From Cepaea nemoralis (Eukaryota; Mollusca; Gastropoda; Stylommatophora; Helicidae): DNA of 64,000 nt. Of this stretch, positions 37,505 to 48,560 are shown one piece after another. The DNA lies in assembly GCA_014155875.1 (NCBI GenBank), contig JACEFZ010027037.1:1-64000 (forward strand), read 5' to 3'. The translations under genes were made by a program, and so were the position numbers. Within the stretch, counting starts at the first letter, position 1; each line of letters opens with the position of its first letter. The notes beneath the pieces are model-generated. The model saw only the letters and a program-made list of their open reading frames with translations, was not told where the DNA came from and made no database searches.

Positions 37505-37795
37505 ACTAACTATCCTTTCCAGAACCTGGTTGTCAACTCCAGCATTTTTGGCTGTTTGTGATTCCTGGGCAAGTTTACATTCAGTAGTTTGCCATTGCTT
37601 ACTGAACAACCAGCACTCATACCATTGTATGGAAACCAATGCAAGGCTTCCAAATCGCCTGCAGCTGTGTTTTGATTGCAGTATGCAGGATTTCTAATTA
37701 CATTTATAACCTCTCCACCATAAAGCTGGCAGTTGGGTAAACTGTCTGTAATTAATCCATCTTGGCAATGGCCTGTCTTGTGCAAGACTTTGCCC
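37505..37795 (-). mobile_element. SINE family B copy
   Basis: Carries GTTGTCAACTCCAGCATTTT, ACATTCAGTAGTTTGCCATT, ACCATTGTATGGAAACCAAT and CAGCTGTGTTTTGATTGCAG. Followed at 37815-37925 by a more decayed partial copy (ATAGTTTGTCATTGCTTCTG). Confidence 0.75.
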
Positions 37796-37969
37796 GCCAT
37801 GACAATCTTTATCCATTGTTTCAGAGACTGCTATAGTTTTCTGGGCATGTGTAAAGAATATAGTTTGTCATTGCTTCTGTCTAGGCAGTGACCATACTGG
37901 TCAGAACACAGCCATTGTTTCTATAAGGAGGTCCTCTGCCTGGTGTCGTGAACTTGAAACTGTAACAAA

Positions 37970-38280
37970 CTGCCTGCCGGCTGCTGTCAACCTCAACCCT
38001 TCAACAGCTCGATTGATTTCAGGCTTGATTGATTTCACGTTAGTCTGGGGGGACCTAAACGGGTACTCCACCTTACCCAGTGGTGTTCCGTAGACTGTGG
38101 GTGGGAGGTGAGGCGCCTTGCTTCTTCTTTGTTAAGGGATACCCCTGAGCCCGCCATCCCCTGTAATTAATATAGGTTGTAAATTCAAACTTAGATAGAT
38201 GGGTCTGTGTGTAATTAATGCATCTGTACAACTTGTAAATTTAGGCTTGGATTTGTGGTGGTGGTGGCGGGACATGTGTG
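37970..38280. other. No recognisable gene
   Basis: Contains a short direct repeat of GATTGATTTCAGGCTT/GATTGATTTCACGTT; otherwise nothing. Confidence 0.5.
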
Positions 38281-38385
<105 letters not shown>

Positions 38386-38395
38386 ATATAAAATG

Positions 38396-38547
38396 TTACA
38401 TGTCCATTGCAGGATGTTGCAATCAACCCCAACCCCAGTGTGATTTTCTAGGCAAATTACGTTCAGTAGTTTGCCATTGATTTCTGAACGAGAAGTCAGC
38501 GCTGAAGTCCACCTGAATGGTTGAACCCCTTACCCATTCATCAGCAC
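38396..38547 (-). mobile_element. SINE family B fragment cut by the gypsy element
   Basis: CATTGCAGGATGTTGCAATC and TACGTTCAGTAGTTTGCCAT identify the family. The copy runs up to the LTR boundary at 38548. Confidence 0.65.
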
Positions 38548-38861
38548 TGTGACAGTGCTACACACAAAGGCTATGATCGTGATACGTATAGTATCAGACA
38601 AGTCAGTCTTCGCGTTGTAAGAAAGTAATTTATTGATGAACATTCTATCTCAGCGCATATGATGGAGACTCCCTTCGTGGTGTTTTACATCTCTTCTCGT
38701 TGGTCCCCCAGTCAAGTCTATCTAAACCAGTGACGTGTGTGTGTTCCTAGATACACTTCTTCATTCGTGCACACACGTTCACTATGGTTTTCCCCCCTAG
38801 TCAAGGAATGCGCAGCATTCCTTAACTCTTTACTCCTAACCTAGAATCCCTCACTGTTACA
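38548..38861 (-). repeat. 3' LTR of the gypsy element
   Basis: 314 bp. Next to it, 38862-38885 read on the minus strand gives GAAGAAGGGGAGGTAT directly before the LTR, a good polypurine tract. Confidence 0.92.
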
Positions 38862-38885
38862 ATACCTCCCCTTCTTCAAAGAGAA

Positions 38886-40052
38886 TTTTTCCTTGAAAAA
38901 ATCTCAACCCCAACCTTTTAATTAGTTAACTTTACCTCTCTATACTACAATAACAACAATTCCTATATATTTCCTAAGTCAATTCTCCTATCTCCTCATA
39001 GCCAATTGCTACCAGAGATCATAATATCGAAACTTCTCTACAAAACTCGTCATAAAGTTCTCTAGAAAACTTTCTACAAAAACTCTCCATAAAATTCCCC
39101 ACAATACAAAAGTCTCCATAAGCGAACCGCTTTTAACTTTAAAACTGTCCATCTAAATTATGATTGACAAAACTGAAGATATTCCCCATATCCTTTAATT
39201 TCCCCCTTATTCACATTCTCACACTCTCAGTATTCTAGGATAGACAGGAGAAAAAAATAGCTAGATTAGAATTTGTGTAGGTGCGCACCTGAAATCAATA
39301 AAGTAAGGAAAAAGTAAGAAAGTAAGAAGTAATCACCTTTCTCTTCCCATACATTCTCAAAACTTTATCAAAAATAAAGTTTCAAAATTATCTTCAGTTT
39401 CCGTCAATAATAATTGTTATTATCAAAAGAGTATGTTAATCCAAACTGCCAGCCTTTGTATTATTAGACCAACAATTTCCTGTTTACCTTTCCTTCAACC
39501 ACAAAACCTTCCTAACTGTTAAGTACAGTCTTCTTCTTCCAATATGCAGTTAAATGCCAAATTTCAACCTGGCATTCCCCCCATATTCTCCCCGTTAACG
39601 CTGTTCAATCCAGCTCCTATTATAAACCTTGTATATACATTGCATACCCCACATGTATAACTACATACCCCTCCATTGCTACTAGGTCACCTTCACTAAC
39701 TACTACTTTTAATTCATCTTCTAACTGAACTTCAAAGTAATAATCATTTTAAACACCCTCAAGGTAACTCAATCAACCAAAACATCGTAAAAATAACCTA
39801 TCTAAGTTAACTTATTTTTCACATTTCACAAACACAATTGAAGTCCCAACAATTGAACAAAGCATTTCAATCCCCTCATCATATATATCCCCCCACATTA
39901 ATCAATGTACACATACATTATAAATTTCAAGACCAATTTCTGAAGTACGCTTTAAACACAAAATTATCGTGTCCAACTTCTTCTTCTATCTGCTATCTGC
40001 AGAACCCTATATCACTCTTTTCATCTATCATTTCTCCATTTCTTTAATAACC
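38886..40052 (-). other. Non-coding 3' region of the gypsy element
   Basis: AT-rich sequence about 1.2 kb long between the integrase stop and the polypurine tract. No env-like open frame is visible. Confidence 0.6.
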
Positions 40053-41792
40053 TCAAATTTTTTCAATAATTGCAATATCTACATCAATGTCTCTATCCTC
40101 TCGAGGAGAGCTATCTTCTTTCATATCAGCTTCTTCATCAGTTTCTGACTTTTCATCCATCTCTTGTTCCCCATCTGTATATCCATTACTAGCAACCGCT
40201 AATCTCTTCCTTTCTACATCCAATCTAATTTTTCTGTCTTGCCGTCTCAACAAATTTTCAAATAGTGGCATCTCTTCCTCACTCGAAGAATTCTCTCTAA
40301 GTTTCCTTTGCCTCTTAATTTCTTTTTCTTTCTGTCTATCCAACTTTCTTTTTACTGCTTGTCTTGTATTCATAAATGGAGGTTCAATATTTTCCCTAAC
40401 TGACTCTTCACTCATATAATCGTCATACACATTATTTTCCTCTGTCATGACTGTTTTTGGTATCGTTTCTTCTTGTTCAGCTGTATTAGATGCTGTCGTT
40501 ACTTGTTTTCCATTCTCTATAGGCATTGGATAAACCGATTGTCTGACGATCTGTCCAGCCGACAATATTTCTTCGGAACAATAATTATTATTATTATTAT
40601 TCTCTGCATCCCTTTCTTCATTATCCCGCCTTAAGTGTTCGACATGTGAACGTGCAACATGCCCTGAAATTTGATTCTTAATAGTATACGACACTGGACC
40701 TTTTTTTTCTAAAATATAGTATCCCGGGACCCAATGAGCATCAAACTTAGAGTTTTTTCTATGTTTTTTATAATATACCCTATCACCTACGTTAAACTCT
40801 TGTAAGTGTGCATTTTTATTTGCGTATTTCTTCTGTCTTTCTCTAGCCTTAATTATATTATTTCTTAAACGTACATGTGCTTTATGCATCTCTTGCAACC
40901 TTGTTTCTTGAAAATCTTCCCCCAAATATTTTCTCCTAGGTTTTAATAAATTATCAATTGGCAATATCGGTTCTCTTCCATGTACTAAGTAAAATGGTGA
41001 GAAACCTGTTCCTTCATTTTCGTGTGTACGTATCGCCGCTAATGCCATCCCCAAATAAAGATCCCAATCCATATCGTGTTCTTCTACATTTTTCGCTAGA
41101 ATATTGTATAGTGTTCTATGTTGTCTCTCATTTTTAGCGTTAGAAGTTGGTCTGTAATATGAAGTTCTAATGTGTTTTATATTCCAATCTTTTACCAATT
41201 TCTCAAACTTTTTATTTACAAACTCTTTCCCATTGTCTGTAAGTATTATTTGTGGACACCCAAACCTTGGTATAAATTCTTGTAAAAGCATATTTATAAC
41301 TGAATCCGCACTCTTGTCTGGAATTGGATATACTTCTGGCCAAAGACTATATGAATCAACTATATGTAGTAAGTATACATTTCCCGATAATGTTTTTGGA
41401 TGAGGACCTGAAATATCCAAACTTACTTTCTGCATTGGAAATTGAGGAATATCGGTATCTTGTAAAGGACATTTAATTATCTTCATGTTCCTTAACCTAC
41501 ACTTTTCACATGCTTCAACATATTCATATACGCTTTTGAATAAATTCGGCCAATAATATTTACTGCTAATAGCCTTCACTAACTTATCTCGTCCAAAATG
41601 ACCATTATTATCGTGGTACGCCTTTAAGACTTCTTGTTCTAAATGTTTCGGAATATATTTTCTTACTCCTTCACCTTTTTCACTGATATAATATAATTGA
41701 TTGTCTTCTTGTAACTCTACAAACTTTCTTTTAAAACTATTTTCCCCTGTTTCTTTCAATTTCTTTTTTATCTGTACTACTTTCGGATCCAA
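40053..41792 (-). CDS. Gypsy integrase region (579 codons)
   Basis: An undisrupted open frame for the integrase, which joins element DNA to the host chromosome. The zinc-binding H60-H65-C95-C98 (YHDNNGHFG and CEKC) is complete. The DDE triad is visible as D126 (SLDISGP), D186 (LTDNGKEF) and E222 (NAKNERQHRTLYN). A C-terminal region with GYYILEKKGPVSYTI resembles the GPY/F module, followed by a long acidic, Lys-rich tail to the stop at 40053. The start shown is the first Met in frame. In the intact element this would be the end of a pol polyprotein, and the break from RNase H near 41800 is a frameshift. Confidence 0.9.
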   Translation of the reverse strand: MDPKVVQIKKKLKETGENSFKRKFVELQEDNQLYYISEKGEGVRKYIPKHLEQEVLKAYHDNNGHFGRDKLVKAISSKYYWPNLFKSVYEYVEACEKCRLRNMKIIKCPLQDTDIPQFPMQKVSLDISGPHPKTLSGNVYLLHIVDSYSLWPEVYPIPDKSADSVINMLLQEFIPRFGCPQIILTDNGKEFVNKKFEKLVKDWNIKHIRTSYYRPTSNAKNERQHRTLYNILAKNVEEHDMDWDLYLGMALAAIRTHENEGTGFSPFYLVHGREPILPIDNLLKPRRKYLGEDFQETRLQEMHKAHVRLRNNIIKARERQKKYANKNAHLQEFNVGDRVYYKKHRKNSKFDAHWVPGYYILEKKGPVSYTIKNQISGHVARSHVEHLRRDNEERDAENNNNNNYCSEEILSAGQIVRQSVYPMPIENGKQVTTASNTAEQEETIPKTVMTEENNVYDDYMSEESVRENIEPPFMNTRQAVKRKLDRQKEKEIKRQRKLRENSSSEEEMPLFENLLRRQDRKIRLDVERKRLAVASNGYTDGEQEMDEKSETDEEADMKEDSSPREDRDIDVDIAIIEKI

Positions 41793-41990
41793 TTCTTGTT
41801 CTGTTTCATATCAAACTGTTCTAAATGTGGGTCTTCTGTTCTAGTTTCCGACTCTTGCTCTGATGGTAAACTCTCAAATTCTTCCCTATTTATTATGGCA
41901 GAATCTAATATATTAACTTGCCAGTTTCGATCATCTACCTCTGGTTCAACTTCATCTTCCGTGTTTTCCTGATGACTGTGGGTACGGGAT
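41793..41990 (-). pseudogene. Frameshifted link between RNase H and integrase
   Basis: An acidic linker, EVEPEVDDRNWQVNILDSAI and so on, in a different frame from both neighbours. In an intact element it would connect the RNase H end to the integrase. Confidence 0.55.
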
Positions 41991-42962
41991 CCTAGACAAA
42001 AGATCGGCGCACGTATTATGTTTTCCTGACACATATTCAACCTTAGCATTATACCCTTGTAAATTCAATGCCCACGTTTGTATTTTCCTATTTTGTATTG
42101 GTGCTTCTAATATCGACTTTAATGGCATGTGGTCAGTTCTAATAATGAAATTGGCGTTATGTAAGTAATAATTTAGTTTTTGCAGCGCGTAGTGTATTGC
42201 ATATGCTTCTTTCTCAATAATCGGCCATTTCTTTTGAGTCTTACTGAGTTTATGAGACAAGAAATAGATTGGTCTTTCATTCTTAACCCCTGGTATTCCA
42301 GATTCTTCTCCTTCATATGGTTGAACTAAACATGCTCCTATTGCGTTGTCTGAAGCATCTGTGTATAGTATTAGTTGTTTATTCAGATCTGGATGTGTTA
42401 ATAATGGTACCACCGTTAAGCTATCTTTTAAAAGTTCAAACGCTTTTTGACACTCATCATCCCACTTAAATCTAGCGTATTTTCCCGTTAAATTCGTAAT
42501 AGGTATTGCTATCTTAGAAAAGGCTGGTACAAACCGCCGATAATATGCACAGGTTCCTATAAAAGCTCTCACTTCCTTAACGTTAGTGGGAGGAGGTAAC
42601 TCTTTAATAACTTTTATTTTTTCCATGTCTGGTTTAATACCTTCCCTATTTATTATATAGCCTAAATATTTTGTTTCTGTCTTTAAAAACTGGCACTTAC
42701 TAAGCTTTAATTTAACGTCATGCCTTCTTAATCTGTCAAATACTAGTCTAACATGTTTTAAATGATTCTCTACATCTCCTTTCGTAAAAATCAATACGTC
42801 ATCAATATATGCTAAGGCAAAACTTTGCATACCATCTAGTACTTCATTCATTAAGAACATATAGTGAGATGGTGCATTTTTGAGACCGAATGGCATACGC
42901 AAAAATTCGTACGAACCCATATGAGTACAAAAGGCACTTTTATTTTGAGCATCCTTCGACAT
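41952..42962 (-). CDS. Gypsy reverse transcriptase C-terminal half plus RNase H
   Basis: Encodes the part of pol that copies element RNA and degrades the template. RT landmarks are FLRMPFGLKNAPSHY and the catalytic YIDD at residues 52-55. The thumb/connection includes LGYIINREG and FIGTCAYYRRFVPAF. RNase H begins near residue 198 with LYTDASDNAIGACL and ends with the usual ADLLSR motif near the stop. The N-terminal RT half lies upstream in another frame (43060-43335), separated by a frameshift around 42965-43060. Confidence 0.9.
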   Translation of the reverse strand: MSKDAQNKSAFCTHMGSYEFLRMPFGLKNAPSHYMFLMNEVLDGMQSFALAYIDDVLIFTKGDVENHLKHVRLVFDRLRRHDVKLKLSKCQFLKTETKYLGYIINREGIKPDMEKIKVIKELPPPTNVKEVRAFIGTCAYYRRFVPAFSKIAIPITNLTGKYARFKWDDECQKAFELLKDSLTVVPLLTHPDLNKQLILYTDASDNAIGACLVQPYEGEESGIPGVKNERPIYFLSHKLSKTQKKWPIIEKEAYAIHYALQKLNYYLHNANFIIRTDHMPLKSILEAPIQNRKIQTWALNLQGYNAKVEYVSGKHNTCADLLSRIPYPQSSGKHGR

Positions 42963-43059
42963 CGGTATACACCAAAATCCTGACCTAGCGTCTAGTGTTG
43001 TGAAATATGTAGAACCATTAAGCAGCCCAAAATATCATCAATTACTGGCAGTGGGTACG

Positions 43060-43335
43060 CTACATTTTTAGTAATTTATTTAACGCCCTGTAGTCGCAAC
43101 AGAACCTGTTCGAACCATCAGATTTGGCCACAATTACCACCGGAGATGACCATTCTGATTTTGATCTTGTTATTATGCCTGCTTTCAACATATCTTCTAT
43201 TGCCTTTTCTACTACTTCTCTATTTCTTAACGGAGTTCTGTATGGTTTTAAACTAATTGGTGGATGATCTCCCGTGTTTATTTCCATCGTAACTGTTCGT
43301 GTCTTACCCAATTCTAAATCATTTATCGCAAACAC
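43060..43335 (-). pseudogene. Gypsy reverse transcriptase N-terminal half
   Basis: Reads PPISLKPYRTPLRNREVVEK, MLKAGIITRSKSEWSSPVVI and KSDGSNRFCCDYRALNKL, the start of the gypsy RT domain. Separated by frameshifts from the protease side and from the YIDD half. Confidence 0.85.
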
Positions 43336-43675
43336 ATCTTGATTTTGTTTTATAAATTGTTTCTAACACTTCCTTATTTTCCGGCGAAGTTTTTAATTGT
43401 GCTAACAATTCTTTTTCTCTTGTTACTTTGTCTAGTGAATGTATTTGTGCTGTATTTCTTCTATATGGATGGATCAATTCATCCATTCTTTGCGTTCCCT
43501 TTCCTTCTGTATCCGCGTCTATTATTACTTCTTTCATTAGAGGTTTCTGAATAACTTATTCCCACCATATTTACTCTATCTGTTGCCAATATGTCACTAA
43601 CGCTGTCATGTTCTAGCTTAGCTATTACACATCCTCTGTATAATTTAATTTCCCTACCTGTGTTATTAATAACCA
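43336..43675 (-). pseudogene. Protease-RT linker of gypsy pol, frameshifted
   Basis: Includes INNTGREIKLYRGCVIAKLE (about 43615-43674) and TAQIHSLDKVTREKELLAQL. This sequence normally lies between protease and RT. At least two frame changes occur here. Confidence 0.6.
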
Positions 43676-44254
43676 TTACTGGAATGTTAAACTTTTATCT
43701 AATTCTATTATTCCATCCGGAACTTCTAAACCTGGCTCATCAATTATTTCATTTTGCAATTCTGTGATTCTGACTATGTTTCCTGCTACATAATACGGAT
43801 TTCTCTTCAATCTTGCTTGTATCAAATTAACTGACTGTGGTTTTAAATTCATGGTTGTTTTAACTCTAACTAATGTCGACACATGCATATCTTCTTCTAG
43901 ATCTACGTAAACATCTTGGAATTTTAATTTATGCAAATCAAATAAAAGTCTCACCCCATTTTTCAATAAAAAATCTCGTCCCAATATCATATTTCTATTT
44001 AAATCTTTAACCACATGGAACATATGCCTAACATTTATCCCTCCTAATTTCAAATTTATCATCGTTTGTCCTAACACTTCTAATTTTTGTCCCGTTACCG
44101 AATGAAGATTCTCTTGAATTCTAATTATTTTACAATTTTTTAACATTCGATATAAAAATGCTTCTTTAATCACGCTAACTTGTGCTCCCGAATCAACTAA
44201 TGTTCTAACTTTATATTTTCCTATCTGTACTATACATGAGCTAGGATCTACCAT
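43676..44254 (-). CDS. Gypsy aspartic protease region (192 codons)
   Basis: The retropepsin motif LVDSGAQVSVI places the catalytic Asp at residue 21, followed by a flap-like region and LNRMILGRDFLLKNGV, the second conserved block of gypsy proteases (ILGxDFL). It acts as a dimer to cut the polyprotein. It lies in a different frame from gag, from which it is separated by about 130 bases; gag-pol frameshifting is common in the group. Confidence 0.85.
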   Translation of the reverse strand: MVDPSSCIVQIGKYKVRTLVDSGAQVSVIKEAFLYRMLKNCKIIRIQENLHSVTGQKLEVLGQTMINLKLGGINVRHMFHVVKDLNRNMILGRDFLLKNGVRLLFDLHKLKFQDVYVDLEEDMHVSTLVRVKTTMNLKPQSVNLIQARLKRNPYYVAGNIVRITELQNEIIDEPGLEVPDGIIELDKSLTFQ

Positions 44255-44384
44255 ATTAATGACAATTGCTTTACCTCAGCTTGTTTTTTATTTCTAAATG
44301 TTCTATTATACTCATCCTTTGGGTTTTTAATATATTGATGCCCTTTTTGGATCTTACTATCTTCCCTCTTACTGCCGATCCTAT

Positions 44385-45416
44385 TCAATAAGCGGGATGC
44401 CAATTTCCCTGATTTCCTGACCTTCTAAAATTTCTCTGTATTTCTCCAGAATTCCAATTTGCTGGTCTACCATTTGCCATTCTATTCTGTATACTCGTCT
44501 GAACCCCTCTACCATTTTGCGTAATCGATGGGCCACTTCTGTTACCACAAAAGCGAAAAATGTGCCCACGTTGGTGACATCCCCAACAAACCACATTCGA
44601 GTTATTTGTGTTACCTTCCATGTTTCTTACAGTATTTCTCACTTGTCCTCTTCTATCTTGATTATATACATTCTCGTTTCTTTGCACCATCTGTATTTCT
44701 CCTCGTCTTCCTCTCCATCCATGTCTATACTGACCTATTTCCATAGGTTCTTCAATTCTATCTTCTGAACTACTACCTAACTCTCGTCCTACCCTTAGCC
44801 TAAACCTTCTCCTCAAGCTTTCCTCTTGTATAGCGATATCTACCGCTTGTGACAATCTTGCAGGATTCTCTCTTAATAATTTAAATTTCAATCCATCTGA
44901 CTTAATTCCATCAACAAAAATCCCCACCAACATCCGTTCCACTTCTTCTGCTCGTACATTCTGTCCTAAGAATGACTCTTCAGCTAAGTTGATTAACCTG
45001 TCACTATATAGCTGAACACTTTCTGTGCTGTTTTGCCTAGTCTGTCGCAACACTGAGAATGCGTGTTGTGGATCAGTAATTTCAGCATATTTTCTTGCGA
45101 GATCATCTTTGAATTCTTCCCAAGTTTCACCTCCTGCTGCCTCTAACTTTCTTCTAATGTGGTCAGAAACTGGACTTGTACTTGTTCTGTAGGCCAAGTT
45201 CTTTTTCTCTCCATCTGTAGCATTTACCAAATATGCATGTTTTTCAATGGAAATAATCCATTTCTTAAACTGATTTGCTTGACCACTAAATCTTTCAACA
45301 TCATTGCTTATATTCTGTTGTCTTAACACCGCATCCAACCTTGATATTGCCCCGCCAACTCCAGTGAGTACCTGTGAAAAATCTTGGGATTCCATCCTAA
45401 AATTTATAATTATCAA
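44385..45416 (-). CDS. Gypsy gag (343 codons)
   Basis: The structural protein of the element's particle. The N-terminal half has the helical capsid-like region (DVERFSGQANQFKKWIISIE, then TWEEFKDDLARKYAEI). A zinc knuckle of form CX2CX4HX4C follows, CWGCHQRGHIFRFC, near residue 275. The Arg/Gly/Asn-rich C-terminus suits RNA binding. The frame is complete. The Met at 45416 or the next Met (MESQDF) could be the start. Confidence 0.88.
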   Translation of the reverse strand: MIIINFRMESQDFSQVLTGVGGAISRLDAVLRQQNISNDVERFSGQANQFKKWIISIEKHAYLVNATDGEKKNLAYRTSTSPVSDHIRRKLEAAGGETWEEFKDDLARKYAEITDPQHAFSVLRQTRQNSTESVQLYSDRLINLAEESFLGQNVRAEEVERMLVGIFVDGIKSDGLKFKLLRENPARLSQAVDIAIQEESLRRRFRLRVGRELGSSSEDRIEEPMEIGQYRHGWRGRRGEIQMVQRNENVYNQDRRGQVRNTVRNMEGNTNNSNVVCWGCHQRGHIFRFCGNRSGPSITQNGRGVQTSIQNRMANGRPANWNSGEIQRNFRRSGNQGNWHPAY

Positions 45417-46449
45417 TCAATATACAAATATTTCAAGAATATTGATTTCAAACCCAGCAACAATACATAATCTGTTAATTACTCTAAAATTATCTAATTA
45501 ACTTAACTAAATCCTCCAATCGAAGATCCTGACGAAGAAATATTCCTGTTTCAACCCTGAATTTTGATAAAAGAATTTAAATGACCTCCTGATTCAGAAT
45601 TTCCTACACCACATAAAAATATGCTCTAATCAAGCTCGTTAAAATGATCAGAACAACGAAGAGCGTCTAGATTTCTTTCCTTTCTAATTTAATCGAAGTC
45701 GAATTCAAATCTTCCCAAATATTTCCTGACGTTGCTCACGCTCGATATCACGCTCGCTATAAGACTTTGAATACCTGCTCGATTAACTGTATGCGTTGGA
45801 CTTTCCTTTCCTCAAGCAAGGTCACCTTCACGCAACCGACAACTGCTCACGACTTCAGCAAAAAAAACTCACTTTCTAGTTGTAATCTGTGATTTTCATA
45901 TATATCAAACGTAATCCAGTCAACAACAACTGGACTTAAAGCTGACGCTATCCAGTCTCTTATTTTCATGTGGAACTCTCGCCATGGTCAATTTAAATAG
46001 TTGAAACAAGTTTAATTGAAGTGACTGTATAAAGTATTGCAGACCTTGATTTCATAATTCTGGAATTCATACCATAACCTTGAGTTCACCTTCAAGAGTC
46101 CCACGGGTTAAAACTCATAATGATTTTTGATGCAGAACGGCATTACTTGATCTCAATATAGCATTTTGCGTTGATCAATTTTCCAGTTAATTTCCTAATT
46201 ACGTAAAAACATCAGTCTTTCAAAAAAATATAAGTATCAATCAAACCTTTTCTTTAGCGCTGACCTTGAAATTGGATCTCCTTCTTAATCAGGAATCTAG
46301 TGCAAACCCAGAACAGCTACCAACAGTCGGCTTTCATCTGTTGTTTTTCAAATTAATTACTTCTCCGGACATGCCCGACATAACTATGGCGGTATTCTCT
46401 CTCCACGACCTCCCATGTTTCGTAGGTCAAAGGCACCAAATCAGCCTCG
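45417..46449 (-). other. 5' leader of the gypsy element, with candidate primer-binding site
   Basis: About 1 kb of non-coding sequence between the 5' LTR and gag. On the minus strand TGGTGCCTTTGACCTACG begins about 10 bases after the LTR; its TGG start fits a tRNA primer-binding site, but the tRNA was not identified. Confidence 0.5.
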
Positions 46450-46759
46450 TGTGACAGTGCTACACACAAAGGCTATGATCGTGAACGTATAGTATCAGAC
46501 AAGTCAGTCTTCACGTTGTAAGAAAGTAATTTATTGATGAATCATTCTAGCTCAGCACATATGATGGAGACTCCCTTCGTGGTGTTTTTCATCTCTTCTC
46601 GTTGGTCCCCCAGTCAAGTCTCAAACCAGTGACGTGTGTGTGTTCCTAGATACACTTCTTCATTCGTGCACACACGTTCACTATGGTTTTCCCCCTAGTC
46701 AAGGAATGCGCAGCATTCCTTAACTCTTTACTCCTAACCTAGAATCCCTCACTGTTACA
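46450..46759 (-). repeat. 5' LTR of the gypsy element
   Basis: 310 bp. Matches 38548-38861 apart from about ten substitutions and small indels. Confidence 0.92.
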
Positions 46760-46831
46760 GCACACTAGAAGTCTAAGCACATTGAGATCCACAGCCATGT
46801 AGACTTTATATCTGTGTGTGTTGGTGGCTGG

Positions 46832-46945
<114 letters not shown>

Positions 46946-47177
46946 TTTGCTCACTCTCCTGTTTCTTTCCTTCCTTCTGTTCTATCTGGCCCCTCTTTTC
47001 TCCCTCTGTCCTGCCTTTTATCTTTACCCTTGTCTTATAAATCTCAGTGCTTGTGTCCTAAGTGACTCCTCCACTCTGCTCACTCTCAGTTCCCTTTCTC
47101 TCTCCACCCCAGTATCATCATGATGTAGCATGTCCTCTGCAGAATGTTGCTCTTTTCATGGCTCACAGAACAGATTA

Positions 47178-48560
47178 TGGATCTTTGGCCAAGACACAAT
47201 GCTATTTATGAGTCAGAGCTCTTCAATGTTCTGTGTCATCAAATCTGATGATGAAGTGAATGCAAGAATCTCTAAGGCCAGCGCAGCTTTTGGCAGACTG
47301 TACAAGAATGTGTGGGACAGAAATTGAATTGCAAAGCTGAAAGTCTATAAAGCAGTTGTATTATCCACACTGCTATATGCTTGTGAAGCCTGGACTGTTT
47401 ATCAGCGACACGCTAGGAAATTAAACCACTTCCGCACAGTCTGCTATTGAAGATTAAATGGCGGGACAAGATCCCAGACACTGAAGTCCTAGAAAGAGTG
47501 TCCATGCCCAGTATCCACACTCTACTAATGAAGAATCAGATTCGCTGGGCTGGTCATTTGACTCGCATGCCAGATCACAGGCTCCCTAAACACATTTTTT
47601 ACTGCGAGCTGCATTGTGGAAACGCTCCCAAGGCGGCCAGAGGAAACGCTTTAAAGACAATCTGAAGATCTCACTCACTAAAAGCTTTTGGAATTCACTT
47701 GGGAGACTGCTACCAAAGACCAAAATTTTTTGTGTACATCATTACGCAAGGGTGCAGTCACTTGTGAAGCAAACAGGATTGCAAGAGCTGTGAAGAAAAG
47801 AGTGGACAGAAAAACCACTGCATGGGGTCCTCCTCCTGGAACGTCAAACATTCTTTGCCCACATTGTCAAAGAACATTTCGAGCCAAAATATGCCTTACC
47901 AGCGATCTTAGAACTCACGGCTCCATACTTTCAACCCCACTGGATGAAATGAATGGTCATCATCATTCTTGATGGACAAACAACATCATCAAAGTATCTC
48001 AGTGTCCAAGACACAATGCTGTTTATGAGTCAGAGTTCTTCAATATTCAATATCAAAGATCCCAGTGTTCAAAACACAATGCTATTTATGAGTCAGAGTT
48101 CTTCATTGTTCAGTATCTTCGAAGTATTTAAGTGTTCAAGACACTGTTATTTATGAGTCAGAGATCTTCAATATTCAATATCAAAGATCCCAGTGTTCAA
48201 AACACAATGCTATTTATGAGTCAGAGTTCTTCATTGTTCAGTATCTTCGAAGTATTTAAGTGTTCAAGACACTGCTATTTATGAGTCAGAGATCTTCAAT
48301 ATTCAATATCAAAGATCCCAGTGTTCAAGACACAATGCTATTTATGAGTCAGAGTTCTTCATTGTTCAGTATCTTTGAAGTATTTAAGTGTTCAAGACAC
48401 TGCTATTTATGAGTCAGAGATCTTCAATATTCAATATCAAAGATCCCAGTGTTCAAGACACAGTGCTATTTATGAATCAGAGGTCTTCAATATTCAATAT
48501 CAAAGATCCCAGTGTTCAAGACACAATGCTATTTATGAATCAGAGTTCTTCAATGCTCAG
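47178..48560 (-). repeat. Tandem array of 63-65 bp units (130-bp dimer), split by a LINE
   Basis: The unit core is AAGACACAATGCTATTTATG followed by AGTCAGAGTTCTTCA. Two unit types alternate, giving a period of 129-130 (CAGTATCTTCGAAG at about 48110, 48240 and 48369). One unit lies at 47178-47235, left of the LINE tail, and the rest at 47990-48560. Confidence 0.85.
47236..47975 (+). pseudogene. LINE C-terminal region with a C2H2 zinc finger
   Basis: Reads [68 protein letters not shown] and IRWAGHLTRMPDHRLPKHIF in alternating frames. Then GAVTCEANRIARAVKKR and a C2H2 motif, CPHCQRTFRAKICLTSDLRTH without its last residue (about 47858-47920). The zinc finger at the end of the RT protein is a known feature of some LINE families. 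It ends at CATCATCATTC, consistent with a short-repeat LINE 3' end. It interrupts a minus-strand tandem array. Confidence 0.8.

Larger units (their letters stand above)
38548..46759 (-). mobile_element. Ty3/gypsy LTR retrotransposon, nearly complete
   Basis: LTRs at 38548-38861 and 46450-46759 read on the minus strand TGTAACAGTG...CACTGTCACA. They are flanked by GCAC (38544-38547 and 46760-46763), a 4-bp target duplication. Order on the minus strand is LTR, leader, gag, protease, RT, RNase H, integrase, LTR, the conventional gypsy order. The LTRs differ at about ten positions, roughly 97 percent identical by eye, so the insertion is fairly young. Several frameshifts in pol would inactivate it unless they are sequencing errors. 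Confidence 0.93.
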
